Under the pieces are notes generated by a model, which saw nothing but the letters and a program-made list of their open reading frames with translations, had not been told where the DNA came from and searched no databases. 60,000 bases of DNA. Origin: Takakia lepidozioides. Its lineage: Eukaryota; Streptophyta; Takakiopsida; Takakiales; Takakiaceae. This document shows, piece by piece, positions 1-9,805 of the stretch. Each line of letters opens with the position of its first letter. Positions within the stretch are counted from its first letter, which is position 1. Made by a program: the position numbers and the translations under genes. Location of the stretch: positions 53,737,053-53,797,052 of the forward strand of contig CM060732.1 of NCBI GenBank assembly GCA_030704615.1. Direction: 5' to 3'.

Positions 1-1200
1 TTGTAGTGATTGGGGCGCACAGTTGGTTCAAGGTTATCTTCCTAGTCAAAGAGGGTTCCAGGTGAACCCTTGCTCAAGGTGATGCCAAAAGCGGCATCAT
101 GAGCGGTCGCAAGCAATGTTGTTGCAGTACGGCGATTTGATCCTCGGGGAGGATCGTTCCTTGGCCTTGAAGTAGGCCAAGAAGAGTGCACTGGGAGGAG
201 CTGGAGAGGCTCCACCCTTCACCGGGACTTGAGGAAGTCGGCCGAACTAGCTAGTGGAGAGTAGAGTCAAGTGTGGGGTTTGGTTCTTTGCCATGGGACG
301 CCATGGTGCGGAAACAAACTCCTTGATGTGGGACGCCACAAACTTGGATGTTCGTTTCTACAAAATGGACAAGTCGATGAGACATCAACTCCCTGTTGGT
401 AGGGGTGTGTGTCGCTTGAGGGCAGGGGGTCGGGACACATGAGGGGCTGCCCCTGTGGTGGGGGCAGCGGCAGCGATAGGTATGGGGGGCTGAAGCACCC
501 TTGAGTGCCCAAGGCACTCAAGGAGGCGGAGGCGCTCACTTAGGTGGAGCCCCGCACACCGGGATGCGGTGGGGGTGGCTCCACAAGGGGTGGTGGTAGC
601 TTAGCGGGACTTAGTGGGGGTGGCATAGGACTCACCATGGGGGCGGAGACCGCGTGGTGGGAGTCGTGGGGAGTCTTGGGACTCATCACGGTCCATAGGG
701 GCCGTGGTGAGTGGGCCAAGACTCACCGCGACTCCTCACCGGGAGTCGAGGGTTTTCGTGGTGGTTCGCCATAAAATGGCATGGCTGGTTGTGAAACCCC
801 CGCGGACAGCTACAGAAGTAAATATAGGGAGTAGTAACCCCGAGAACGGTGCAAGCCCGTTGGTGACCAAAAACTATGAGTAAGCGTGCGAGCCGGAAAA
901 CGACCAAAGAGTGGGGAGCTGTTCCGGACTGCCGACTACCAAAGGGAATTCTCGCTGGTTCCAAATCGGTGGAGGGTTCTTTGGGAGAACAAAGGGGGAC
1001 CGTTATGCCCCGGTGAGCAGCCGAAGCTCCAAGTTGGCCCGGGGCCAGGTTGGGAGTCAGGCGCGCGCATCAAAGCGAGTAACTATGACTTGAGGGGGGA
1101 GCTTACCGAATTGAGGTGCGCGACAAGAGGAGACCACGCATCTGTGTTGGAAAAGATGGATGAACCTGATATACCTTCACCGGAAAACACCCAAACATAA
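1..1200. other. GC-rich block of unknown origin, no gene recognised
   Basis: This stretch is clearly richer in G and C than the AT-rich DNA that follows, and the plus strand is strongly biased to G. No reading frame in it matches a family I know. It holds short local repeats (variants of GACTC and GAGTC between about 660 and 760) and a perfect 7-bp hairpin around 139-155. The base composition and abrupt change near 1200 would suit part of a long terminal repeat or a decayed retroelement, but I see no primer-binding site or polypurine tract to support that. Confidence 0.3.
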
Positions 1201-1890
1201 CAGATATACCTTCACTAGTTAATATTGCTCTTGATATTAATGAGCATCAAATATTAATTTGCATTGTTCATTTTTGTGAAATATGTTTTTAACCAGTAAC
1301 AGCCACCGATAAATGGCTGGAGACCGGTGAAAGCCGGTAGCTTTTTCTTCTCCCCTGCTCTCTCGTTCGCAAAAGCCTGGCCTTCGTAGTCCTGTTCTTG
1401 GATACGGGGTGGAATTTGCTATTTGTGAGCAACCCAAAAGTTCGACCTCGACAGGGTTAGGGCTTTAGGGTCAGCCTCAAGATCATGGTTTAAGGCATCA
1501 CATATAGAGATCTAATATTGAATGGGCTGAACATGGTTCAGGTGTATGATGTCTTTAGACATTCAGGAACTAGATGTAGATGATCTAGAACCTAATTAGT
1601 TTTGACGTAACCAAACAACACTCTCTCTCCTTGGTTTGGGCCACAAGGCTACAATAAACAAACATCGCATAAGCATATTCATTCTCTTGTCTTCATTGCT
1701 CATACTAGAGAACGAGGTAAAATGAAGATAAAGATAGAAAGAAAAAAATAACGAGTTTGATGTCAAGCAACTTGAACAACTTACAGAGCGTACACAGCTC
1801 ATGAACAGACACCCTCGAGATGCAGATGATTAAGAGACACAAAGAGAATATAGATGGCTGCAGAACAAGTTGGGGGAGGGGGAGAGTGAC
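1201..1890. other. AT-rich intergenic stretch
   Basis: No gene, RNA or clear repeat is visible. The next exon of the SDR relic (the expected glycine-rich C-terminal segment) should lie here on the minus strand but was not found. Confidence 0.4.
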
Positions 1891-2087
1891 CTGCATCAGA
1901 CGCCAGGTACAAACATGCCATAGCAATATTCCACTTGTCACCCATCTTGTCCAAGGACACCCACTCATGTATCTTGAAACCAGCTTCTTTTGGCACCAGT
2001 TTGTTTATGCCCGGAGTGCCAGCTATAGGGCCAGGTGCAATCCCGTAAGTTCGAATGCCATAGTATGTTCCCCACTCCAGAGCCAAA
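1891..2087 (-). pseudogene. SDR relic exon, peroxisomal 2,4-dienoyl-CoA reductase-like (SDRb)
   Basis: The minus strand reads LALEWGTYYGIR, then GIAPGPIAGTPG, then NIAMACLYLASDAG. This matches the C-terminal catalytic part of plant peroxisomal short-chain dehydrogenases of the SDRb/DECR type, which reduce 2,4-dienoyl-CoA during beta-oxidation of unsaturated fatty acids. The block is bounded by an acceptor-like AG (2088-2089) and a good GT donor (CAG|GTCAC, ending at 1891), so it looks like one exon. A weaker second piece (AASVGGTIS on the minus strand near 3130-3160) may be an upstream exon. The active-site exon with the YxxxK motif and the final exon are absent, so I call a fragment rather than a working gene. 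Confidence 0.6.
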
Positions 2088-2091
2088 CTTC

Positions 2092-3530
2092 GTAATTATG
2101 TTGTCTAGATCTAGTCAAGTCATACATAGACTTCAGGTCTTAAGGATGCAGAAAACCTTCATGCATAGTTTCTTTTTTAATAAGCTCATATGGTTACAGT
2201 TGAAAAAGTTAAAAACTAAACAAGGTATATCATATATCAGCCCGGATGTATATCTCATGTATGGCATAAGGTTAGAAAACAGGAAAGAGGTGGTAGCTTA
2301 AGCATCAAAATACTATTGAAAGTGCCTCGTAGTGTTTCATACCATGGCTGATTCAAAATGTTGTTTGAGAGAAGTCATGTCTAAGGAGGAAGGTTTGAAG
2401 TAGAGGAAGCTTTTCCTAGGTGCTCTTCTTCACCTATAATCTACGATAGTTCCTCTTGAAACCTGTCATAGCCATAGACTACCATAATACATATATTCCA
2501 CTACATAAGAAAGATATTAACCATAAAACCAGATTAAGTGCATGTCACAACACTTGAGAAAGCATGGACCAGTAATGCTGCAGGTCCATATCATAGACCA
2601 ACCAACCAAGCTAGCCCTCAGTTATTCCTTGCCCACTTAGCATTTTTACCATCTAAAGAAAGTGAAGCTGCCTCACCTAGTCTCATCATAGTCATGCACA
2701 CGCGACCATAGTTATGTCAAGCTATGTACCAGATGTAAATGGCTTTAACAATTGTTATATATGTCATCTTTAGATAGTCATCATATCTAAAAGCACCATA
2801 AGACAAGTAACAAGTGGGTGTTGTGGGGGGACAGGGGGGGGGGGGTGGCTAGCAGCAGCAGCAGGGTCTAAGCTGATTACATCTTATTGTTGTCCTCTTT
2901 GTTCATGAGCATAAAAGTGAACCGTTACTCCAACCTTTGGATGCAGCTGAGAAATAGAATTCAAGTGCATCAAGTCTGACCAATGTTTCTTGTCAGCAAA
3001 TGATTATTTGTCTTCAGTAGCATTGTGAGTGTAAGTGTACCTTAGAGCTTGGAGAAGACTGAGAAGTCGTGCTTTCACCTCCCCTCTTCTCACCTGACTT
3101 CTGCTGTTGCTCTATGGAATGAGAAATACCAGATATGGTGCCACCCACTGAGGCAGCCTTATATACTAACAACAATCTATTTTCTAGGAAGAGCATATTG
3201 AGTATTGTTAATGGGTATTTGCATGATTGGGTGTCTCAGTTTTTGTGTAACATGGCGGTTTCTGCAATGACCTCCCTCCATGGTTTTACCCATATTTGTC
3301 CAACAACTCAATAATTCATCTAAATTTATATGGTATATGGTTTCTAACTATAATGTGTATGTGTACCAATTGTTAGATTGCAAAAACAATCATGTACCAG
3401 ACATCCTAACATTTGGGCTGTACAAAATCAAGCCTACGATTATGCCAAAGCTTATTGCGCCAACACAACATATTATGTTTTTTTGTTTGCCTCTAAAACT
3501 GCAGAATCTGACTAAAAAATCATTAATGTA
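2092..3530. other. Intergenic stretch with possible SDR exon remnant
   Basis: Mostly AT-rich DNA without a convincing gene. The minus strand near 3130-3160 reads AASVGGTIS after a CT-poor acceptor and before a GT. It resembles the GGTIxNIS segment of SDRb proteins but is too short to be sure. Confidence 0.3.
2834..2845 (+). repeat. Homopolymer G tract
   Basis: Twelve G residues in a row, close to a second run of six (2825-2830). Such a tract is prone to length error. Confidence 0.8.
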
Positions 3531-3571
3531 TATTATATATATTATATATTTATATATTTATATATTTAGTA
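3530..3571. repeat. TATAT-rich low-complexity tract
   Basis: Imperfect TATAT/TATTTA repeats directly before the GGGTCC-rich block. Confidence 0.7.
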
Positions 3572-3574
3572 AAT

Positions 3575-3800
3575 TTAAAACCCGTACCCGACCAGCTTCA
3601 CTGCCCCAGATAGCGGGTACAACCAATTTTGGATCCACTAGGTGGGTCCGGGTTCATTTTGAAAACCATGGGTCCAGGTATTTGGTGAAGTTGCAGGTTC
3701 GGGTCTGGGTCCGGGTTACCCGGATCCTAACCCGCTGGTACCCAAGGTCAAGACGTGTACCCGCACAACACTCGATGGGACCCGGTGAAATCAGCTTTGC
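3575..3800. repeat. Degenerate GGGTNC motif cluster
   Basis: Many copies of GGGTCC, GGGTTC, GGGTAC and their complements (ACCCGTACCCG near 3581, CCGGGTTACCCGG palindrome at 3711-3723). Such clusters are common inside plant DNA transposons and MITE-like elements. The overlapping 187-codon frame is low complexity and not a gene. Confidence 0.5.
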
Positions 3801-3844
3801 AAAGTCAACTGTTGCGATGGATATGGGGGTGGGGGCCAAGTAAA

Positions 3845-4600
3845 ATGGACTACTATGTATTCAACACGATCATGCTTGAACCTCAATCGCAAGGGTTGAA
3901 TAAGTTATTGCTAGCTTTGGATGAATTTGCTCTGAAATTCCAAATTCCCTCCAGCTTGCTTGTTTCCGCCACCTGTCTAGGGCTGACTAGCCTTGGGATT
4001 TGACATTCAAGAGTATGGTTTAAAAAAGCATTTCAAGAACTTTCGAGGAAGTGATGACCCAATTGTTTTTTGGAGGAGGGGGTAACACGATTGCGATTAC
4101 GGAAATAGTAAAGAAGATTGAATTCTATTGTCAACTGCCATTACTTTATCGGGACCATAAATATGGACGCAAATTCTTTTGCTACATTGTAGTATCTTGC
4201 TCCAGCAATTCTAGAACCATCCATGATTGATGAATATCCATTTGCAACTCCTCTTCCCCAATAGTTGATATCGCCTGGAAGGTTTGGGTCTTGAATCAAT
4301 GCATTTCTCACATTTGTGGGGGAATTGCACATGCCGAGAATGTTTTTTCTTTTATTCATCCACCCTATAATTATTTAATTTTGGAATGTGCACAATTATC
4401 TGGCAGGCTATTCTTTTTATATTTGACTGTAATCATCAAGTATTTGACACCCTATAGTAACATAAAATAAACAAATTTTTCTTAGAGTGCAAAATATTTT
4501 ATTGCTCAATGCTAGTCTAATGCATCTATCAAGCGAATAAGGAAAACTGTTGCATATTTTGAGTGTAGTGAAAAAATATTTCCTCAGTTAAGAGAGCGAG
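3845..4600. other. Unassigned stretch
   Basis: A 72-codon minus-strand frame (4141-4359) contains NYWGRGVANGYSSIMDG, which I do not recognise. No other support for a gene is visible. Confidence 0.25.
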
Positions 4601-5271
4601 GTACGTCCTTACAGCAAGTGAATAAACCGAAGCTTCTAGCAACACAATGAGATCAACAACTAGCATAGCAGAACTCTTGCGTTGGAGAAGAAGACAAAGT
4701 GAGAAGAAAATAAAGCAACCCTAAACCAAAACATATCTTCCCTAAACCAAGTCCTCTCATCCAACCTAAGTCCAAGTCTCGTCATCCAGGTCCAACTAGT
4801 CATTTATGAGGTATCAATATAAACATACCATAGAATGAATGACATAGGCCTCTCGCCATTGTGGCACCCCTATATTAGTTCTAAAATATATATAACTGGA
4901 GCACATATTCATAACCCTATTTATATTTAAATACGGTATCCACAAATAAGGACACCCAATTTTATTTCTAAAAATATTGTAAATTTTATCTTCAAAAATA
5001 TATGTTACCCTATATTTTTTTGCACGCCATTTGAAAAAAATTGGAAATGACTTCCCCGGGGATTACTACAATCTCAGAAAAGAGAAAACAATCTGCGCTA
5101 AGACACACTGTTGCAGGTGCTACCAAACTACTTATACTAAACTAACATAATGTTGATCGAGTTCAGCTGTCCAAATGTAGAGCTAAATGGAGTCATGCCA
5201 AGAATATGCCACGAATGACTTGTAACCCTAAGTAGTTATTTCTGTTGTGAGATGAATCATGAATTACAACA
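4600..5271 (-). repeat. Probable 3' LTR of the Copia relic (far end not resolved)
   Basis: On the minus strand the reverse transcriptase/RNase H relic ends and is followed by a purine-rich tract (AATGAGTGGGAG) and then TGTTGTAATTCATG, the usual layout of a polypurine tract followed by the first bases (TG) of a Copia 3' LTR. The LTR would start at 5271 and run toward lower coordinates. I could not place its end, so 4600 is an estimate. No second LTR is present because the 5' part of the element is missing. Confidence 0.5.
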
Positions 5272-5289
5272 CTCCCACTCATTGAAACA

Positions 5290-6715
5290 ACAAGATTAAG
5301 TTGAAGGTAGAGGAATAACTCCCATTATACTTCTAAAGTGCTGAAATTGTTTTTCTACTGGAAGTGCCTTTGTAAAGATATCAACAAACTGTTTGTTTGT
5401 TCCCACAAATTTGATATCACTCTCGCACTCCTCCTACTTACCGCGGATGAAATAAAACTGAACATCGATGTGCTTAGTTCGCTTGTGAAACTCCGGATTG
5501 TGTACAAGCCTTATGCAGCTCTGATTATCGCTGAGCCATCCAAAACTTATACTTTTGAGTAACCGACGTAATCAGACTGCCTCCTTAGTTGCAATACATG
5601 TGCAACTACATACTTTTCCTTAGTGGTTGATCCTACTGTACATGCTTGTCGTTGATTACACCAAACAATGGTTCCATTAATGTTGAGCAGAAAAACAAAC
5701 CTATTCCTTGATCTGCGGTTGGCTAGAGACTAGATCACTAGCAAAATCTGCATCGCAATATCTAGAAATGATATTGTTGCAGTCATTCCCACTAAATGAG
5801 AGCACATAATTTGCAGTTTCTTTAAGGAACCTGAAAATTCTTTTCGTGCTGCATTCCAGTGGGACACTTCTGAGAACTTTGCTTCACTGCATATGTAATA
5901 TGAGGGCGAGTGCATTGCGACCGTTAGGCTGCTAACTGCTTCATAGACATAAGGAATTCCTTCCATCTCAGTCTCATTTTCTTGGTCATAGGATATGTTG
6001 AGCTTTGGATTAGCATCGACAAGTGTAGAGATTGGGTTTGCATCCTCTAACCCAAGTCTCTTGGTACGTGATTTTAGCAACATACCTCACTTGATTGATA
6101 TAGATAGTGCGCAAAGATTTATCTCGAGTGATCTGCAACTCTACATAGCAGCCCACTGACCTTGCTTTAACCTCGAACTTCATGTTCAGTATTCAGGTGG
6201 TGAATCAGGTAGTCAATTAGGTGTTCATGTAGTGCTTAAATTTGCTGGCGCAAGCTATTCTGCCGTCCACAATCATGATTGCTAAAAAATATCATGAGTC
6301 CAATATCTCTGTTGTAGTAGACACATATTGGGTCTATTACACTTGGCTCCAGCTTATTCTCTACTAAGAAGTCATTGAAGTGCAAGATGTTTGCTTTAGT
6401 CCATACAAGCTCTTCTTGATAAAACATACCTCATCTGCTCCTGAAATGAATCCTTATGGATGTGCCATGTAGATCTCCTCTTGGAGATCTCCATTCAAGA
6501 ACATTGTCTTCACATCAAATTGGACTTAGATCTCCATATCAAGAGCTACAACAATTACTAAGATTGTTTTGATTGAGTCAAATTTCAACGCAGGGGCAAA
6601 GGTCTCTTCGTAATCTATCATTGTTTGTTGAGAATTGCTCTTTGTGACCAGCCGGACTTTGTGGCGTTCAACAGACCCATCAGAAATCCTCTTTGTTTTG
6701 AAAACCCAAGGACTG
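5290..6715 (-). pseudogene. Copia (Ty1) retrotransposon pol relic: reverse transcriptase and RNase H
   Basis: Reading the minus strand from 6715 downward, broken frames match the end of a plant Copia polyprotein in the right order. WVFKTKRISDGSVERHK and DYEETFAPALKFDSIKTIL are the start of the reverse transcriptase domain. A degraded stretch lies at 6236-6427. Around 5900-6080 is the conserved PxSTxVDxNxKL and PYVYEAVSSL segment. RNase H follows near 5290-5560 with TKHIDVQFYF and FVDIFTKALP. There are several stops and frameshifts, and the integrase and gag parts are missing: similarity stops abruptly near 6715. The element is dead. A purine tract and LTR start follow directly. Confidence 0.85.
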
Positions 6716-6840
6716 ACTACCGCCGAGATTGCATAAACGCGCGCATAGGAGGAGGAGCCGAGATTGCACAAATGTGCTCGCAAGAGGACCTGATCACAGA
6801 ATGAGAAGCCGAGATTGCACAAACACTGATCCCAAATAGG
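6716..6840 (+). repeat. Short tandem repeat around GCCGAGATTGCA
   Basis: Three copies of a unit containing CCGAGATTGCA(T/C)AAA, about 45 bp apart, lie exactly where the Copia homology is cut off. This may mark the junction of an insertion or deletion. Confidence 0.5.
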
Positions 6841-7376
6841 GCCTCACAAGAAGTGGAGGAGCAAGCCCGAAGGCTGCTGAACGGTAACCTGCAAGAGAAT
6901 CCGAGGAGTTTTTGAATTACCTATTTAGAATATTCAAAATCGAGGGAAGCAGTTAATAGAGGTAAGGCGGCGGTAGGGTCGTGCGCTAAACATTGCGTGA
7001 CGACTGCCGGTTGCATAACATTATGTACTAGGTAGCGCACTATTATAGATTTCACATGCTTTGCTTTGCTTGTATAATTAATGACATTGGTAACATTTTT
7101 TAAACAACCTGACTTGCTGATGAATTATATTCTCCACACTTGCCCAGCTTCCAAATCCACTCCATAGTTTTATCTAACTACTTAGGATACTGTGTTGCAA
7201 AATGAGGCAGAGAAGCCAAGCAAATTGAGGAAGCTTGGTGGGTGGTGGGGGATGGTGACCGTGAATGCATTCATCGTTTTGGCCATTGCAGTATTACATT
7301 TTATTGTTTTCCTTCCGGAGGGCCATTATTCAAGCACCAAGTTCTATTTTTCATGAGGGAATCATACTTCTTATTC
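6841..7376. other. Non-coding flank of the CACTA element
   Basis: I see no gene here. The last three bases before the element (7377-7379, ATT) form one copy of its target site duplication. Confidence 0.5.
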
Positions 7377-7379
7377 ATT

Positions 7380-7410
7380 CACTACAAGAGATGAGCGTTT
7401 TTAGGACTAC
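7380..7410 (+). repeat. Left terminal inverted repeat of the CACTA element
   Basis: Begins with CACTACAAGAGATGAGCG. It matches the inverted right end with three differences in the first 31 bases. Confidence 0.95.
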
Positions 7411-8000
7411 GGATTTGGCGGAGTCATAAAAACGGCACTAGGTATACGACTACAGAGCGCTGAAATGCGTTGCAGTCATAGTTTTATCACTTTGTAGTAA
7501 TGAATATCACTACATGACTCCGGAAAGTTAGGGAGCATTGGTCAAACATTGTTGACCATGATGACAGGGATGGTTTTATGACTAATGTGATATGTTTGAC
7601 TACACGTGGACGACGTTTCATGGAATCTTGTGACTCCATGACTGAAGATGGTTTTACAGCTCTATTTATACGACTACATCCCTACACGTGTCATTTTGAA
7701 AGCACATACACGAATGTATTCATCCATTGGATGAGTTTATCCATCGATGACATGGCATGTATACTTATGAGTCCCTTACTGCAAATTGTTTCATAACTCT
7801 ATATATATGACTACATCACTATACGTGTCATTTAAAAGACATATACATTAATGAATTCATCCAATGGATGGGTTCATCCATCCGCCTATACGGTGTGTCG
7901 ATTCGATATATGTTCAATAAATTGGACCTGGATGGACGTGGCTTAACAAACATCGCAAGATATATGAGATTAAAATACGCAATGGTCATGGTTGTACAAG
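7411..8000 (+). repeat. Left subterminal region of the CACTA element
   Basis: Repeated short motifs (CGACTAC, TGACTACAT, ACGTGTCATTT) occur in both orientations, for example near 7610, 7675 and 7810. In En/Spm elements such subterminal motifs are the binding sites for the TNPA protein. Here that role is inferred from position and repetition. Confidence 0.7.
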
Positions 8001-8140
8001 GTTAGATCATGTGATGGAAATTATTTTGAATCGTTAGATTTTATAGGATCTAACGGTCTAGATTGTTTAAGATCTAATGGTTTTGAAATTACACCGCCGA
8101 AACTTTACACCGGGCTGGGACGTAGGCTTTTTTGTCTCCT

Positions 8141-8260
8141 GCGTTTCACCATCTATTTGATGTTGTGTCATGGAACGCAACGATCGCAGGATATGCAAGG
8201 GCGTGAGATGGAGGCTTTGCAGACCTTCCTACTCTTGAGCAAATGTTGCAGGAAGGAGAA
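8141..8260 (+). pseudogene. Captured PPR fragment (first piece)
   Basis: The plus strand reads FDVVSWNATIAGYAR followed, after small indels, by MEALQTF and EQMLQ. This is one PPR motif of the same kind as in the DYW genes at 24-33 kb (DVVSWxAMIAGYAQHG...). It is frameshifted and isolated, and lies inside the CACTA element. Confidence 0.65.
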
Positions 8261-8399
8261 GAGGAGGAAGAGAGGAGACGAGGAGAAGATCCCAACATTC
8301 TTGCGAGCTCGCCGTTCTTGGAAGAGTCAGCTTGGTCTTAGCAAGCTGTGTTTCAATCTATGCCTGCTCAGCTGCACCGTGGTGGTTCGATCTCACATA

Positions 8400-8495
8400 C
8401 CAATCCGACATTACCTGACTACAGATACAAGCAGCACACACAAGAGGTCCTTTTGGGTTGATGGTCGGTCAAATCCTCCATGGGTCATGACACAA
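8400..8495 (+). pseudogene. Captured OSB exon: second half of a PDF motif
   Basis: The sequence reads a decayed PDFKHK region, then (L)WVDGRSNPPWVMTQ, followed by a donor-like AAG|GTAAAGG. It aligns at the DNA level with the OSB exons in the inverted arms (LWIDSRSNPPWVEAEL). OSB proteins bind single-stranded DNA in plant organelles, and the PDF motif is their plant-specific binding module. Confidence 0.7.
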
Positions 8496-8691
8496 GGTAA
8501 AGGACAATGTGGTGATGATACCTTCTTCTTCAACCTATTTCAGCCTGTTTTGCCCTCTCATCAGACTCGGCCCTGAGATGCATATTGAATTTTGTAAATT
8601 AGCTCGTTGGGTGGATTTGTGGTTGTTTAGAGTGACTTTGACAAGTTGTTGCTGATGTGGCAGCATGAAAGTATCCAAAAACAGGTAACGG

Positions 8692-9010
8692 AGATGAGGA
8701 GAAGCTTTGGAATGAACACTTTTCCGACCCCAGTCAATGGCGGGACAATGGAGACAAAAATGTGAGTGCATGTTGGACTACACTAGAGAGAAGTAGATGC
8801 AATTTAGAATTAGAACTACTGTAATAATTAGGGTTGGGGTTTGCTGGAAGAACTTCACGGCATCAGTGTCAGCTGCTAGCAGCAAGTATTCATGATTTGT
8901 ACACAGACAGGGATAGCTGAAGGACCAGGGATAAAGGTCCAGGTTCATCCAAGAGGGCCAGATTTCAAACACAAGATTACTTCTGATTCCCTGTGGATCA
9001 ATAGATACAA
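8692..9010 (+). pseudogene. Captured OSB exons: one complete PDF motif across an intron
   Basis: The exon ending at 8761 reads LWNEHFSDPSQWRDNGDKN and is followed by a good donor (GTGAGT). The next exon starts at 8943 after CAG and reads VHPRGPDFKHKITSDSLWIN. Joined in phase, the two give a full OSB PDF motif (WWDNR-like first half, PDFKHK and LWI second half). The WW pair is changed to WR. The intron is retained, so the fragment was copied from genomic DNA, not from a message. The same unit is repeated from about 9108. Confidence 0.75.
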
Positions 9011-9107
9011 GAAATCTGCTAATGAGAAAATGGTCTGCTAATGAAGGCACATTTTTCGACACATTTCACCATGTTTTTCCCTATTATCAGAATCGGCCAG
9101 GCTATAT

Positions 9108-9287
9108 TTTCATGTTGAATTCTGCAAGTTAGTTGGTTGAGTGAACCTGGGATAGTTTGGAGTGACTTTGACATGATACGCAATGTGACAACAGGAAAGT
9201 ATCCAAAAGGGTAACAGAGATGAGGAGAAGCTATGGAATGAATACTTTTCTGACCCCAGTCAATGGTGGGACAACCGAGGCAAAAAT
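9108..9287 (+). pseudogene. Captured OSB exon: first half of another PDF motif
   Basis: The frame reads LWNEYFSDPSQWWDNRGKN up to 9287, followed by GTGAAT. Together with its upstream DNA it is a diverged direct duplicate of 8575-8761. The captured OSB gene therefore had at least three PDF motifs. The second half of this motif is missing: the sequence passes straight into PPR sequence at 9303. Confidence 0.75.
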
Positions 9288-9302
9288 GTGAATGCCTGTC
9301 AG

Positions 9303-9765
9303 ATTATCAGATGTCATTTTGAACACTGCCCCTGCCTGGGTGGACATGTATGTCAAATGTGGGTGCATCAAGGATGCAAAGGGAGTGTTCAACACTATGG
9401 CTGAACGAGATGTGGTGTCATGGAGTGCAATGTTTGCAGGGTATGCACAGCAGGGGTGTGGGATGGAGGTTTTGGAGACCTATGAGCAAATCATGAGGGA
9501 AGGGGTACTGAAGCCCGACCACATAACGTGTGTGTGTGTGTTTGCAATGCGTGTGCAAGCCTGGCAGCCCTGGAAAAGGGCAAAAGGTCCATGGTTGCAT
9601 CGTCAAAGCTACAAATGTATCAGATGTCATTCTGAACACTCCCCTGGTGGACAATATGTATGCCAAATGTAGGTGTAGCAAGGATGCAAAGGGAGTACTG
9701 TTCAACAACATGGCTGAACAAGATGTGGTGTCTTGGAATACCATGATGACCACCTATCAGCCAGT
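9303..9765 (+). pseudogene. Captured PPR fragment (second piece, at least three motifs)
   Basis: After an AG at 9301-9302 the sequence reads DMYVKCGCIKDAKGVF, then MAERDVVSWSAMFAGYAQQG. It then shifts frame through ALEKGQKVHGCIVKA to NMYAKCRCSKDAKGV and [14 protein letters not shown]. These are P, L and S motifs of the PLS class, close to the genes at 24-33 kb. Small insertions and deletions break the frame, and the E and DYW parts are absent. Confidence 0.85.
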
Positions 9766-9805
9766 ATGTATCCTATACAGAACACCTTCATCCACAAAGT
9801 AAATA

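Noticed and set aside
1-8. TTGTAGTG followed by ATT at the very start of the window resembles the right end of a CACTA element.
   Set aside because: Only eight bases are visible and no subterminal motifs follow or precede. It could be chance; it needs the sequence before the window.
3280-3843. A 187-codon plus-strand frame.
   Set aside because: It consists of AT-rich low-complexity and GGGTNC repeats, with no protein-like texture.
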